Positions 37,682 through 48,016 are shown, counted from the stretch's first letter. The stretch: 64,000 bases of DNA from Cohnella rhizosphaerae (GCF_029525575.1 NZ_JAPDIA010000008.1:434001-498000); one strand, 5' to 3'. The notes: generated from the letters alone by a model not told the origin. A program made the numbers and translations.

Positions 37682-38173
37682 ATGGCGATCCGATTGATCG
37701 TGAAGCACCCTGATGACGTGCTGCGCGAGAGAGCGCAGGAAGTGACGAAGTTTAACGCCAATCTGCACAAGCTGCTCGACGATATGGCGGACACGATGTA
37801 CGATGCCGACGGGGTCGGTCTGGCGGCGCCGCAGGTGGGCGTCTCCAAGCGCGTGATCGTGGTAGACGCGGACGAGGAGCACGGCCTGATCGAGCTTGTC
37901 AATCCGGAGGTCGTCTCTTCGGAGGGCGAGCAGTTCGGACCGGAGGGCTGCCTCAGCATCCCGGGGCTCCAGGGCGACGTGCGCCGTCCTCTCAAGGTCA
38001 AGGTCAAGGGACAGGACCGCAACGGCAACCCGGTGGCGTTCGAGGGAACGGAGCTGCTCGCAAGAGCTTTCCTGCACGAGATCGATCATCTGAACGGCGT
38101 CCTGTTCATCGACCTTGCCGAATCGATCTACGAGCGCCGCGCCCCCGAGCCTGCAGAAGAGGGCGAGGCGTAA
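37682..38173 (+). CDS. def: Peptide deformylase
   Basis: This 163-residue metalloenzyme removes the N-terminal formyl group from nascent proteins. All three motifs are present: GVGLAAPQVG, EGCLSIPG with the metal-binding Cys, and HEIDHLNG with the two His and the catalytic Glu. The ATG at 37682 follows AAGGTGGGG. Only three bases separate it from fmt, the functionally linked formyltransferase. Confidence 0.95.
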   Translation: MAIRLIVKHPDDVLRERAQEVTKFNANLHKLLDDMADTMYDADGVGLAAPQVGVSKRVIVVDADEEHGLIELVNPEVVSSEGEQFGPEGCLSIPGLQGDVRRPLKVKVKGQDRNGNPVAFEGTELLARAFLHEIDHLNGVLFIDLAESIYERRAPEPAEEGEA

Positions 38174-38176
38174 GGC

Positions 38177-39136
38177 ATGATCCGGATCGTATTCATGGGA
38201 ACGCCGGAATTCGCCGTGCCTTCCCTGCGGCTCCTGCTCGCGCGCGACGACGTTCGGATCGTCGCCGTCGTCTCCCAGCCGGACCGGCCGAAGGGGCGCA
38301 AGCGCGAGCTCACGCCGCCGCCGGTGAAGGCGTTCGCGCTGGAGCATGGGCTGCCGGTGCTGCAGCCGGAGCGCATGCGCGCGCCGGAAGCGGTCGAGGC
38401 GGTGCGCGAGCTGGCGCCCGACCTGATCGTTACCGCGGCGTACGGGCAAATTCTGCCCAAGTCGCTGCTCGACATCCCGCGGCTCGGCTGCGTGAACGTG
38501 CACGGTTCGCTCCTGCCGCGCTACCGCGGCGGGGCGCCGATCCAGCGCTCGGTCATCGACGGAGAAAAGTCGACCGGCGTCACGCTGATGTTCATGGCCG
38601 AAGGTCTCGATACGGGCGATATGATCGCCCGCGTCGAGCTGCCGATCACCGACGCCGACACGTCCGGCACGATGTTCGACAAGCTTAGCGTCGCCGGCGC
38701 CGAGCTGCTAGGCGAGTGGCTGCCGCGACTCATCGCGGGAGATGCGCCGCGCGAGCCGCAGGACGACGCTTTGTCGACCTACGCGCCGAATCTGACGCGC
38801 GACGACGAGCGGCTCGACTTCGGCGCCTCGTCGCGGCAGCTGTTCGACCGCGTGCGGGGCTTGTCTCCGATGGCGGGCGCGTTCACGATACTCGGCGGCG
38901 AGGTGTTCAAGGTATGGGGCATCGCCGTGCCTACGGAGGCGGACTTTAAGCTTAAGGCGGATTGGCAGGCTGCCGCGCCGGGCACCGTTCTGGATAGCGG
39001 CGCCTTCGGCATCCGCGTTCGCTCCGGCGACGGCAGCGTCGTGCTGACGGAGGTGCAGCCGGCGGGCAAGAAGCGGCTGTCGGCCGCGGATTACGCGCGT
39101 GGGGCCAGGCTGGCTCCGGGAACGACGCTCGGTTAA
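38177..39136 (+). CDS. fmt: Methionyl-tRNA formyltransferase
   Basis: This 319-residue enzyme formylates initiator Met-tRNA. It shows IVFMGTPEFAVPSL at the N-terminus, ITAAYGQILPKSLL-type residues, the catalytic segment VNVHGSLLPRYRGGAPIQ and the LTRDDERLDFGAS linker into the tRNA-binding C-terminal domain. It is coupled to def. A strong terminator overlaps its stop codon, so rsmB downstream is expected to have a separate promoter, unlike in B. subtilis. Confidence 0.95.
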   Translation: MIRIVFMGTPEFAVPSLRLLLARDDVRIVAVVSQPDRPKGRKRELTPPPVKAFALEHGLPVLQPERMRAPEAVEAVRELAPDLIVTAAYGQILPKSLLDIPRLGCVNVHGSLLPRYRGGAPIQRSVIDGEKSTGVTLMFMAEGLDTGDMIARVELPITDADTSGTMFDKLSVAGAELLGEWLPRLIAGDAPREPQDDALSTYAPNLTRDDERLDFGASSRQLFDRVRGLSPMAGAFTILGGEVFKVWGIAVPTEADFKLKADWQAAAPGTVLDSGAFGIRVRSGDGSVVLTEVQPAGKKRLSAADYARGARLAPGTTLG

Positions 39137-39154
39137 CCGGGCGTCGTTTTTTTT
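39121..39154 (+). terminator. Rho-independent terminator overlapping the end of fmt
   Basis: AACGACGC (39121-39128) pairs with GCGTCGTT (39141-39148), followed by T8. The left arm lies within the last fmt codons. Confidence 0.85.
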
Positions 39155-39224
39155 AGTGTTTGTGAACGGCGGCGTGCGTCTTGTTTAGCAACAAAGCAAG
39201 AAGGGCCAGTGGTTTTCGTCGCTC

Positions 39225-39790
39225 GGTAAGTCTCCGTTAGAAACCAATCGGTCCGAGGGCGGCGTCGTTTTGCTTGAATGGTTCCGGTTGGGAACAGATC
39301 AAGCTGAGCGCGCGCGCTTTTGCAGCGATGTTCTTGGGTAGGAACAAATGAGTCGGGGTTCTGCGCGCTAATATCGCGTTGGTCTTGGATAGGAGCTAAT
39401 CGGTCGGGGTACTGCGAGCTTATATCGATTTGGTCTTGGATAGGAACAAGTGAGTCCATGTTCTGCGGGCTAATGTCGAGTTAGTCTTAGATAGGAACAA
39501 ATGAGTACCGGTTCTGCGCGCTAATGTCGTATTGGTCTCGGATAGGAACAAATCAGTCTGTGTACTGCGGGCTTATGTTGTCCTAGTCTCGGATAGGATC
39601 TAATGAAGTCTGGGTACTGCGGGCTAATGTCGAGTTAGTCTTAGATAGGAACAAATCAGTCTGGGTTCTACGCGCTTACGTCGTGTTGGTCTCGGATAGG
39701 AACAAGCTGGTTGACGTAATATCCGCCTCAGCTATAATGGTCTCGGTTAGAAACAGATCAGTCCGAGGCGTGCGGCGTTTTGCAGGTAGG
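39225..39790. repeat. Tandem array of ~51-bp direct repeats, 11 degenerate copies
   Basis: The landmark TAGGAACAA or variants (GGAAC/GGAGC/GGATC/GAAAC) recurs at 39240, 39291, 39341, 39392, 39443, 39494, 39545, 39596, 39648, 39699 and 39750. The steps are 51 bases except for one of 50 and one of 52. A typical unit has GTCTCGGATAGGAACAAATC, then an AGTCTGGG-like part, then CTGCGGGCTTATGTCG. The period equals 17 codons, yet each frame is interrupted in some copies, so it is probably not coding. There are no unique spacers, so it is not a CRISPR. It fills most of the 965-base gap between fmt and rsmB. Confidence 0.85.
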
Positions 39791-40101
39791 GTCCTCATAT
39801 TGGAATCAAAACCTTCGTGTCGATGCGACGTCTTTCGAAAGGACTATGGCATTCTTGCTAACAATCATTTCGATTTCCTCCACGCGACTTCGTCATTTTC
39901 CCGCCACCCGCAGCAAACTTAATCCATACCGCCTCATAAATGCAATAATATGCCTATTCATATGAACCTTTGCGTACTTTGTGCTATATTTGAATGCATG
40001 AAAAGAGAGCGGCGCGAGCGGGCATGCTAGAAATAGGCAGTATCGCGCGTCCGTCTGCTCGCTCGAGCTCCCGCTAGGGAGCGGATTAAAGAGGTGTGAA
40101 A
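39791..40101. other. Leader region of rsmB
   Basis: No gene is seen. The sequence is AT-richer than its surroundings (about 39880-40010). A hairpin GCTCCC (40067-40072) / GGGAGC (40077-40082) with a 4-base loop lies just before the GAGGTG ribosome site, where it could affect translation of rsmB. A TATATT at about 39991 is a possible -10. Confidence 0.35.
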
Positions 40102-41998
40102 ATGAGTCAACCGATAAATCCGAATCAACCGCCGAAGACGGCGTCCTCCAACCGGGAAAACGGGAAAACGGCAGGCGCTGGGGGCAGGCCGTCTGGCGCG
40201 CGGGGGAGTGGGCGGCGGAGCGCCAAATCGCGGAGGGCAGGGCCGTTCGCAATATTTTAACTCCGCAGGACGATCGACATCCTCGCCACGGTCCGAGGGA
40301 ACGCCGCAGTCCGCTGCAGCGTCAAGGTCCGCTGAGGCGCGAAAGTCCACCGCAGCGCCACGGTCCGCGGCCGCGCGGTCCGCTGGAACGCCGCAGTCCG
40401 CCGCAGCGTCAAGGACCCCTGGAGTGCCAAGGTCCGGCGCAGCGTCAAGGACCCCTGGAGTGCCAAGGTCCAGCGCAGCGTCAAGGACCGCTGGAGCGCC
40501 AAAGTCCGCCGCAGCGTCAAGGTCGGCGGCAGCGCCAAAGTCCGGCGCAGCGACGCGGTCTGCACAACGCTCCGGACAGCAGCAAGGCCGGCGCCCGCCC
40601 GCTGCGGGCCAGCCTTCGCCTCCGCCGCTGCGCAAGCCGCAGACCGCGCGCGAGGTGGCGCTGCGGGTGCTGCTGCGCGTGGAAGAGCAAGGCGCCTTCA
40701 GCGGCCTGGAGCTTAATCGGGTGCTGACCGATGCCGGCCTGTCCCGCCCGGACGCGGCGCTCGCGACCGAGCTCGTCTACGGCACGATCCAGCGCCGGCT
40801 GACGATCGATCACGTCCTGGCGGCCCGCGTCAAGGGCTGGCCGAACAAGGTCGAGCCATGGGTCCGCTGCCTGCTGCGCCTAAGCTACTACCAGCTGCGC
40901 TGGCTCGACCGCGTGCCGGCGCACGCCGTCACCGACGAAGCCGTGCGCATCGCGAAAAAGCGCGGCCACGGCGGCATCGCCGGCCTCGTGAACGGCACGC
41001 TGCGCGCCCTGCTGCGCCAGGGCGTGACGCCACCCCTGCCGGCCGGGCTGCCGCCGGCCGAGCGGCTCTCGCTCGCCCACAGCTATCCGCTGTGGCTGGC
41101 CGAGCGATGGGTCGCCGCCTACGGCGAAGGCGGCGCCGAGGCGCTCATGGCGGCGGGCAACGAGCCGCCGCACATGTCCGTGCGCGCGAACCGGCTGCGT
41201 GGCACGCGCGACGCGCTGCTCGCGGAGCTCGCGAGCGCGGGCGTCTACGCCGAGCCGTCGAAGCTGTCGCCCGACGGCATCGTGGCGGCGCGCGCCGGCA
41301 GCCTGGCGCAGACGCCCTGGTACGCGTCCGGCCGCCTGTCGGTGCAGGACGAGAGCTCGATGCTCGTGGCCGCCGTCTGCGATCCGCAGCCCGGCATGAA
41401 CGTGCTGGACTGCTGCGCCGCGCCCGGCGGCAAGGCCGCCCATATGGCGGAGCGGATGGCAGGCGAAGGCCGCGTGACCGCCAACGACGTGCATCCGCAC
41501 AAGGAAGCGCTCATCCGGGAACAGGCGGAACGGCTCGGCCTGCCGAACGTCGTCACGACCGTGTCGGATGCGCTCTCGCTCCCCGAGCGTATCGCGCCCG
41601 GCTCGATGGACGTCGTGCTTCTCGATGCGCCGTGCTCGGGACTAGGCGTCATCCGGCGCAAGCCGGAGATCAAGTGGAACAAGTCGGCGGACGATATCGC
41701 AAGCCTCGCGTCGCTGCAGCGAAGGCTGCTCGAATCCGCTTCGCGCATGGTGAAGCCGGGCGGCCGGCTCGTGTACAGCACGTGTACGATCGCGCCGGAG
41801 GAGAACGAGGAGGCGGTGCGCGACTTTCTGAACGCGCATCCGGACTTCCGGCTCGATCCGGCATGGCCCGAAGAGACGCTTGCGCCGCTTCGCGACGCCG
41901 GCGTCGTGGACGGCGATTTCGCAGGCATGGCCCAGCTGCTGCCTCAGCATTTCGGCAGCGACGGCTTTTTCATCGCGCGGCTGGCACGGGCGGATTGA
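40102..41998 (+). CDS. rsmB: 16S rRNA (cytosine-967) methyltransferase RsmB with repetitive N-terminal extension
   Basis: From ATG 40102 (GAGGTG 8 bases before) the frame starts MSQPINPNQPPKTASSN and must lose one G, either in G5 40180-40184 or G5 40202-40206, to join the main frame, giving ~631 residues. The first ~180 residues are low complexity (Ala, Ser, Pro, Arg), built partly from 12-residue repeats (AASRTPGVPRSG). Then come the NusB-like RNA-binding domain (TAREVALRVLLRVEEQGAFS, about 185-320) and the SAM methyltransferase domain: DCCAAPGGKAAHMAERM, DAPCSGLGVI and the catalytic Cys in YSTCTIAPEENEEAV. Normal RsmB is ~450 residues, so the extension is unusual. Confidence 0.88.
40310..40560 (+). 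repeat. 36-bp tandem repeats inside rsmB
   Basis: GCGTCAAGGACCCCTGGAGT and the bases after it recur exactly 36 bases apart (40406 and 40442), with more degenerate copies on both sides. Each unit encodes about AASRTPGVPRSG. The array lies in the linker before the RsmB NusB-like domain. Confidence 0.75.
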
Positions 41999-42127
41999 CG
42001 GCCTGCGTTTCCCGATACGGCTTCGACCTCCTAACCGCGTCCCTTATCTTTTTAGATGCGAGCGTCTTCGGCACTTCGGCAACAATCGCGCACGAGCCGC
42101 GGCAACGGCTCCCATGCGGCGCAATCG

Positions 42128-42151
42128 GCCGCCTTCTACTGCGAAGGCGGC
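42128..42151 (+). terminator. Terminator-like hairpin between rsmB and rlmN
   Basis: GCCGCCTTC (42128-42136) pairs with GAAGGCGGC (42143-42151) around a 6-base loop, followed by GTTTATGGTAAAAT. The T tract is short; TAAAAT (about 42160) may be a -10 for rlmN. Confidence 0.5.
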
Positions 42152-42172
42152 GTTTATGGTAAAATAGAGCGA

Positions 42173-43275
42173 ATGGTGGTGACTATCCTTGATTGGATTA
42201 AAAAAATAAAGATTACGTTCCCGCCGACGGGAAACCTTTTATTTACGATTATACGCTGGACCGGCTCCAGGACTGGGTGAAGTCCGCGGGAGAGCCGGCT
42301 TTTCGCGCCGGGCAGATCTATGACTGGCTTTACGTGAAGCGGGTAAGCACGTTCGAGGAGATGACGAACCTGCCGAAGGCGCTGCGGGAGAAGCTCGCGG
42401 ACGGCTTCAACTTCGTCACGCTGACCGAGATCACCAAGCTTCAATCGAAGGACGGGACGGTCAAATTCCTGTTCGGCCTGGCCGACAACCACGCGATCGA
42501 GACGGTTATCATGCGGCACAATTACGGCAACAGCGTCTGCGTGACGACGCAGGTCGGCTGCCGGATCGGCTGCACGTTCTGCGCCTCGACGCTGGGCGGC
42601 CTGAAGCGCAACCTGACCGCCGGCGAGATCATCGCGCAGGTGGTCAAGGCGCAGCAGCTGCTCGATCCGGAAGGCGAACGCGTATCGAGCATCGTCATCA
42701 TGGGTTCGGGCGAACCGTTCGAGAACTACGAGCCGACAATGACGTTCCTGCGGACGATGACCCATCCGAAGGGGCTGAACATCGGACAGCGCCATATTAC
42801 CGTATCGACGAGCGGCATCGTGCCGAACATTTTGAAGTTCGCGGACGAGAATACGCAGATCAATCTGGCGATCTCCATTCACGCGCCGAACGACGAGCTC
42901 CGCTCGAAGCTCATGCCGGTCAACAGGCGGTATCCATTCGAGGAAGTGATGAACGCCTGCAAGTACTATATCGAAAAAACGGGGCGCCGCATCACGTTCG
43001 AGTACGCGCTGATCGGCAGCGTCAACGATCGCCCCGAGCATGCGGAGCAGCTGGCCGAGGTGCTGCAGGGCATGCTGTGCCACGTGAACCTGATTCCCGT
43101 CAATTACGTGCCCGAACGGGATTACGTCCGCACGCCGCGCGACGATATTTTCGAATTTCACCGCATCCTGGAGCGAAGGAACATCAATGCGACCATCCGC
43201 AGGGAGCAGGGGCACGATATCGCGGCGGCATGCGGCCAGCTGCGGGCGAAGCATATGGAGAAGCAGGCGAGGTGA
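42173..43275 (+). CDS. rlmN: 23S rRNA/tRNA adenosine C2-methyltransferase RlmN (frameshift in A7)
   Basis: This radical-SAM enzyme methylates A2503 of 23S rRNA and A37 of some tRNAs. The main frame ([20 protein letters not shown], then [19 protein letters not shown]) is open only from 42207 and has no normal start codon before those conserved residues. Adding one A to the A7 run at 42200-42206 joins it to ATG 42173 (or GTG 42179), giving ~367 residues, normal for RlmN. The radical-SAM cluster motif is [11 protein letters not shown], and [13 protein letters not shown] precedes the C-terminal region. This is the only shift in the window that needs a base added. The stop overlaps the prpC region (GGTGACGG). 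Confidence 0.9.
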
Positions 43276-43280
43276 CGGGG

Positions 43281-44048
43281 TTGAAGACCGCTGTACGGAG
43301 TCATATCGGACGAGTCAGGCAACTGAACGAAGACAGGGCTTGGGTCGGCACGACGCCCGGCGGGCTGACGGCCGCCGCGGTGGCCGACGGCATGGGCGGG
43401 CACAATGCGGGCGACGTTGCCAGCACGCTGGCGATCGACAGTCTGTCGAAGTCGCTGTCCGCATGGGAAGGCGTCGTCTCTGCCATCGAGGCGGAAGAAA
43501 AGCTCAAGGCGATCGTGCTCGCGGCGAACGCAGCCGTATTCGAAGCCGCCTCGACGAAGCCGCAATATCATAATATGGGCACGACGGTCGTCGTTGCTCT
43601 CCTTGACGAGCGGGAGGGGCTGATCGGCCATATCGGCGACAGCCGCGCCTATCGGGTCCGAGGCGGCGCCATCGAGCAGTTGACGGACGACCATACGCTC
43701 GTCAACGAGCTCGCCCGGTCGGGCCAGCTCAGCCGGGAGGAGGCGGCGAACCACCCCCGGCGCAACGTACTTACGCGCGCGCTCGGCACCGACGCGGACG
43801 TGTCGGTCGACCTGCAGCGGATCGACATGCTGCCGGGCGATCGCCTTTTGATTTGCAGCGACGGCTTAAGCGCCCTGGTCGACAAGGCACTCATACTCGA
43901 TACGATGAATACCGAAGGCGTCACCCTGGATCAACGCGCCGACCGTCTCATCGCGCTGGCGCTTACCGCCGGCGGCGACGACAACGTGACGGTCGCCCTC
44001 ATCGAATACGAGGCGGAGACCGTGACGCGGGATGGAGGGACGCCATGA
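43281..44048 (+). CDS. prpC: PP2C-family protein phosphatase PrpC
   Basis: This ~255-residue Mn2+-dependent phosphatase reverses PrkC phosphorylation. PP2C motifs: QLNEDRAWVG, VADGMGGHNAGD, GHIGDSRAYRV, ICSDGLSALV and GGDDNVTVALI. The TTG at 43281 is preferred, with GAGG 8 bases upstream and a family-like start MKTAVRSHIGRV; the GTG at 43272 is in frame and overlaps the rlmN stop. It ends in ATGA overlapping prkC, the cognate kinase. Confidence 0.92.
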   Translation: MKTAVRSHIGRVRQLNEDRAWVGTTPGGLTAAAVADGMGGHNAGDVASTLAIDSLSKSLSAWEGVVSAIEAEEKLKAIVLAANAAVFEAASTKPQYHNMGTTVVVALLDEREGLIGHIGDSRAYRVRGGAIEQLTDDHTLVNELARSGQLSREEAANHPRRNVLTRALGTDADVSVDLQRIDMLPGDRLLICSDGLSALVDKALILDTMNTEGVTLDQRADRLIALALTAGGDDNVTVALIEYEAETVTRDGGTP

Positions 44049-46259
44049 GCACGATCGGACATTTGCTCGGAGGCAGATACGAGCTGCTCGGCCGCGTGGG
44101 CGGCGGGGGCATGGCGCTCGTCTACAAAGCCCGCGACATCCTGCTGAACCGGTTCGTCGCGGTCAAGGTGCTCAGGCAGCAGTTCATGCACGACGACGAG
44201 TTCGTGCGCCGCTTTCGGCGCGAAGCCCAGTCGGCGGCCGCGCTGTCCCACCCGAATATCGTGAGCATCTACGATGTGGGCCAGGAAGAGGACACCCATT
44301 ACATCGTTATGGAATATATCGACGGCGCGAACCTAAACGAGATCATCCGCGAGCGGGCGCCGCTGGAGGTGGGCGAGGCCGTCCGCATTGCGTCGCAGAT
44401 ATGCGACGCGCTGGACCACGCGCATCACAACCAGATCATTCATCGCGACATCAAGCCGCACAACATTCTGATCGGATCGAACGGCCGGGTGAAGGTGACG
44501 GACTTCGGCATCGCGCGCGCCGCGACGTCGTCGACGATTACGCAGACCGGCTCCGTCGTCGGCTCGGTCCATTATTTTTCGCCCGAGCACGCCAAAGGCG
44601 TGGCCACCGGCGAAAAGTCGGACATTTATTCGCTCGGCATCGTGCTGTACCAGATGTTGACTGGCAGGCTTCCTTTTCTCGGGGAGAGCCCGATCAGCGT
44701 CGCGCTCAAGCATCTGCAGGAGCCGTTCGAGGACCCTCGCCTCGTGAATCAATCGATTCCGCAAAGCGTGGAAAACGTGATCCTGCGGTCGATGCGCAAA
44801 AATCCGCTCGAGCGCTATGCCTCGGCGCAGGATATGCTCGACGACCTGGCGACCTGCCTGCAGCCCCAGCGGCTGAACGAGCCGAAGGTGCGCTTTCCGA
44901 GCGACGCGGACGAGGAGGAGCAGACGCGCGTCATTCCGGCGATTCGTCCGGAGATGCGCTCCTCCGCCGAGGAGACGCTCGCCGGCAAGGGCGCAAGAAA
45001 AAACGGGCGGTCGGAGGACGAGCGGACGGCCGGCGGCGCGCCCGAGAAGCGCAAACGCAAAAAGTGGGTGCTGCCCACCGTATTCGGCGTCATCGCCGCC
45101 ATTCTGATCGCGATCCTCATCTGGGCCATTTTCGCGCTGAAGGGACAGCTCGTTTCCCCTGACGTGCAGGTGCCGACGGTCGTGAACAAGACGCTCGAAG
45201 CTGCGACAGCGGAGCTGGAGAAGGCCGGACTCAAGGTCGCGGATCCGGTCCTGTACGAGCCGAGCGATACGGTGGACAAAGATATCGTCATCAGGCAGAG
45301 CAAGCAGGACATGCCGGTCAAGAGCGGGTCGCTCATCACGCTGACGGTCAGTCTGGGCAAGGAATTGCCGACGCTCGACGACTATACGGGCAAGCTGTAC
45401 GACGACGCCGTCGAGGCGCTGAAGGCGCAGGGGGGCCAAGGCCGACAACATCGAAAAAGTCGAGAAGTTCGACGACGAGGTGCCCGCGGGCACGGTGCTC
45501 AGCCAGTCGCCGGCTCCGGGCGGCACATACGATCCGGAAAAGGATACGATCACCCTCAACGTCAGCAAGGGTCCCGAGTCGTTCCCGATGCCGAATCTGA
45601 TCGGCATGTCCTTGTCCGAGGCGCGGGCGGAGCTCACCAAGAGCAATCTGTCGCTGCCGAACGACAAGGTGCTGCAGGAGCCGAGCTACACGACCAAGGG
45701 CAAGGTGTTCAAGCAGTTCCCCGCCGAGCAGAACGAGCTCGTGACGCCGGGAACGGAAGTGACGATCTGGATCAGCAGCGGCTATCCGGCGGACGCCAAG
45801 GAAAAAACCTGGAACGTCACGGTATCTCCGGCCGTCGAGGGTAAGACGAGCACGATCAAGATTTTGCTGACCGACGCGCGGGGCGATAGCGAGTGGGGTA
45901 CGAAGAAGATCAAGACGTCGCAGACGTTCCCGATCAACCTCGTTCTGTCGCCTGACAAGGAAGGCCAGATTACGGTGTATCGCGACGATCAGTTCCTCGA
46001 CCGGATCAAGGTGCCTTACGCGGACGTGGAGCAGACGCCGGATCCTACGCCGACGCCGCCCGAGGAGACGCCGACGCCGCCGGCCGATACGCCGGCGGAC
46101 GGGACGATCGAACAGCCGACCGACGATGGCGCGACGCCTCCTGGAGACGGCCCCGGCAACGAGAATGCATCTGTTGGCGCGGCTAACGGAAAAGATAAAG
46201 GAAAAGGCCCGAATAAAGACAAGGCCAAGAGCGAGGAAATCGACAAAGGACGCGGCTAA
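44045..46259 (+). CDS. prkC: Ser/Thr protein kinase PrkC with PASTA domains (frameshift in G6)
   Basis: This membrane kinase senses muropeptides and peptidoglycan and acts in germination and stationary-phase control. The cytoplasmic kinase domain (about 10-270) has GRVGGGGMALVYKARD, FVAVKVL, IHRDIKPHNILI and VTDFGIARA. One transmembrane helix lies at about 345-370 (LPTVFGVIAAILIAILIWAI). Three PASTA domains follow (about 375-580). The frame breaks at G6 (45430-45435) inside the second. With five G it reads QGAKADNIEKVEKFDDEVPA and continues to 46259, for 737 residues. A Pro/Thr/Asp-rich then Lys-rich tail ends the protein. It is coupled to prpC upstream and sits 3 bases before rsgA. Confidence 0.92.
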
Positions 46260-46262
46260 CCG

Positions 46263-47210
46263 ATGAAAAACAAAGGCAACGACGCAGCGCGTCCGACATC
46301 GAAAGAGCGCGAAGGCATCATCGTCAAGGCGCTTAGCGGCTATTATTACGTGGTCGATGACGAACTCGATACGACGATTCAATGCAGGGCGCGCGGCATC
46401 TTCAAAAAACGCGGACAATCTCCGCTTGTCGGAGACAGAGTCGTTTATGAGGAAACGGAAAACGGAGAAGGCGCCGTAAACGGGATCCTGCCAAGGACAT
46501 CGGAGCTTGTCCGGCCGCCCGTGGCGAACGCGGATCTTGCGGTGCTCGTGTTCTCCGTCATTCGGCCCGAGCTTAACCTGCAGCTGCTCGACAAGTTTCT
46601 CGTTCATATCGAGCATGCGGGACTGGACGCGCTCATCGTGCTGACCAAGCTCGACGCGGCCGAGCGATCCGACGACGCAGGGCGAATCGGACGCGATATC
46701 GACGACGCGGTGGCGCTTTACGAAGGCATCGGCTACCCGGTGCTTGCCGTCAGCGCGCGCCAGGGTACGGGCCTTGAAGAGCTGCGCGGACTGCTGGCCG
46801 ATCATGTCAGCGTGTTCGCGGGCCAGTCGGGCGTCGGCAAGTCTTCGCTTCTCAATGCGCTCGTGCCGGGTCTTGCGATGGAGACGAACGAGATCAGCGA
46901 AAAGCTCGGCCGCGGCAAGCATACGACGCGGCACGTGGAGCTTGTCGAACTGCCGAGCGGCGGGTTCGTCGCGGATACGCCGGGATTCAGCCAGCTGGAT
47001 TTTCAGGAGCTCGGCATCGACGAGATCGGCTCGTGCTTCCGGGAGTTCAGGGAGCTGGCGCAGGGCTGCAAGTTCAGGGGCTGCACGCACACCCACGAAC
47101 CGGGCTGCGCCGTGCTGGCCGAGCTGGAGGCGGGAGGCATCGCGGAGAGCAGGTACCGCCACTACAAGGAATTCATGAATGAATGGAAAGATAAACCGCG
47201 GAGGTACTAG
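46263..47210 (+). CDS. rsgA: Ribosome small subunit-dependent GTPase RsgA
   Basis: This 315-residue circularly permuted GTPase checks late 30S maturation. An N-terminal OB fold (about 20-90) is followed by the permuted G motifs: LTKLD (G4), VSAR (G5), GQSGVGKSSLLNAL (G1) and DTPGFSQL (G3). A C-terminal zinc finger has CKFRGCTHTHEPGCAV with its Cys/His ligands. It sits in the conserved prpC-prkC-rsgA-rpe order, 3 bases after prkC. Confidence 0.95.
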   Translation: MKNKGNDAARPTSKEREGIIVKALSGYYYVVDDELDTTIQCRARGIFKKRGQSPLVGDRVVYEETENGEGAVNGILPRTSELVRPPVANADLAVLVFSVIRPELNLQLLDKFLVHIEHAGLDALIVLTKLDAAERSDDAGRIGRDIDDAVALYEGIGYPVLAVSARQGTGLEELRGLLADHVSVFAGQSGVGKSSLLNALVPGLAMETNEISEKLGRGKHTTRHVELVELPSGGFVADTPGFSQLDFQELGIDEIGSCFREFRELAQGCKFRGCTHTHEPGCAVLAELEAGGIAESRYRHYKEFMNEWKDKPRRY

Positions 47211-47213
47211 CAC

Positions 47214-47861
47214 ATGGCCATCATCGCACCATCGATCCTGTCGGCCGACTTCGCTCGGCTCGGCGAGGAGGTTCGTGCGGCGGAAGTCGCCGGCGCGGAC
47301 TGGATTCACATCGACATTATGGACGGACAGTACGTTCCGAACCTGACCTTCGGACCGCCGGTCGTCGCGGCGATCCGCTCCTGCACGGCATTGACGTTCG
47401 ACGCGCATCTGATGGTCGAAACGCCGGACCGGCTGCTCGCGGACGTCGCCGCGGCCGGCGCGGACCGGATCACGGTGCATGCCGAAGCGAGCACGCATCT
47501 GCACCGGACCGTGCACGCGATTCGCGAGCTCGGGAAAGGGGCGGGCGTCGCGCTTAACCCGCATACGCCGCTGTCCGTGCTCGACTACGTCCTTGACGAC
47601 GTCGAGCTGGTCCTCATCATGACCGTCAATCCGGGCTTCGGCGGACAGTCCTTCATCCATGGCATGCTGCCCAAGATCAAGCAGCTTCGGCAGACGCTCG
47701 TCGCGCGCGGACGGGGAGACGTCCACATCCAGGTGGACGGCGGCATCAACGCCGAGACGTCCAAGCTTGTGCGCGAGGCAGGCGCGGACGTGCTCGTCGC
47801 CGGCAATTACGTGTTCGGGCACGCGGATCGCGCCGCGGCCATCGCATCGCTCAGGGACTGA
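47214..47861 (+). CDS. rpe: Ribulose-phosphate 3-epimerase
   Basis: This 215-residue TIM-barrel enzyme interconverts ribulose-5-phosphate and xylulose-5-phosphate. Motifs: [46 protein letters not shown] and [13 protein letters not shown] with the catalytic Asp residues and metal-binding His. It follows rsgA by 3 bases. In B. subtilis thiN follows rpe; here that gene is absent and spoVM comes next. Confidence 0.95.
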   Translation: MAIIAPSILSADFARLGEEVRAAEVAGADWIHIDIMDGQYVPNLTFGPPVVAAIRSCTALTFDAHLMVETPDRLLADVAAAGADRITVHAEASTHLHRTVHAIRELGKGAGVALNPHTPLSVLDYVLDDVELVLIMTVNPGFGGQSFIHGMLPKIKQLRQTLVARGRGDVHIQVDGGINAETSKLVREAGADVLVAGNYVFGHADRAAAIASLRD

Positions 47862-48016
47862 CTCCGGTCGGTCCCTTTCCTTTTGCCCCAGGAATAGGAC
47901 AACTCCGCGCGCGCATACACATTTATCAACAGCGCGCGCCTTCGGGCGCTGCGCCGCCCCATGCAAGGCCCGTAGGGCCGCGGGCAACGCATCGGACCGG
48001 AGGAGGGGTGGGAACG

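Noticed and set aside
39225-39790. CRISPR array
   Set aside because: Units are contiguous and degenerate over their whole length with no unique spacers, and no cas genes are nearby.
45348-47987. 879-codon minus-strand frame opposite prkC, rsgA and rpe
   Set aside because: Long only because of high GC in the third codon position of three conserved plus-strand genes.
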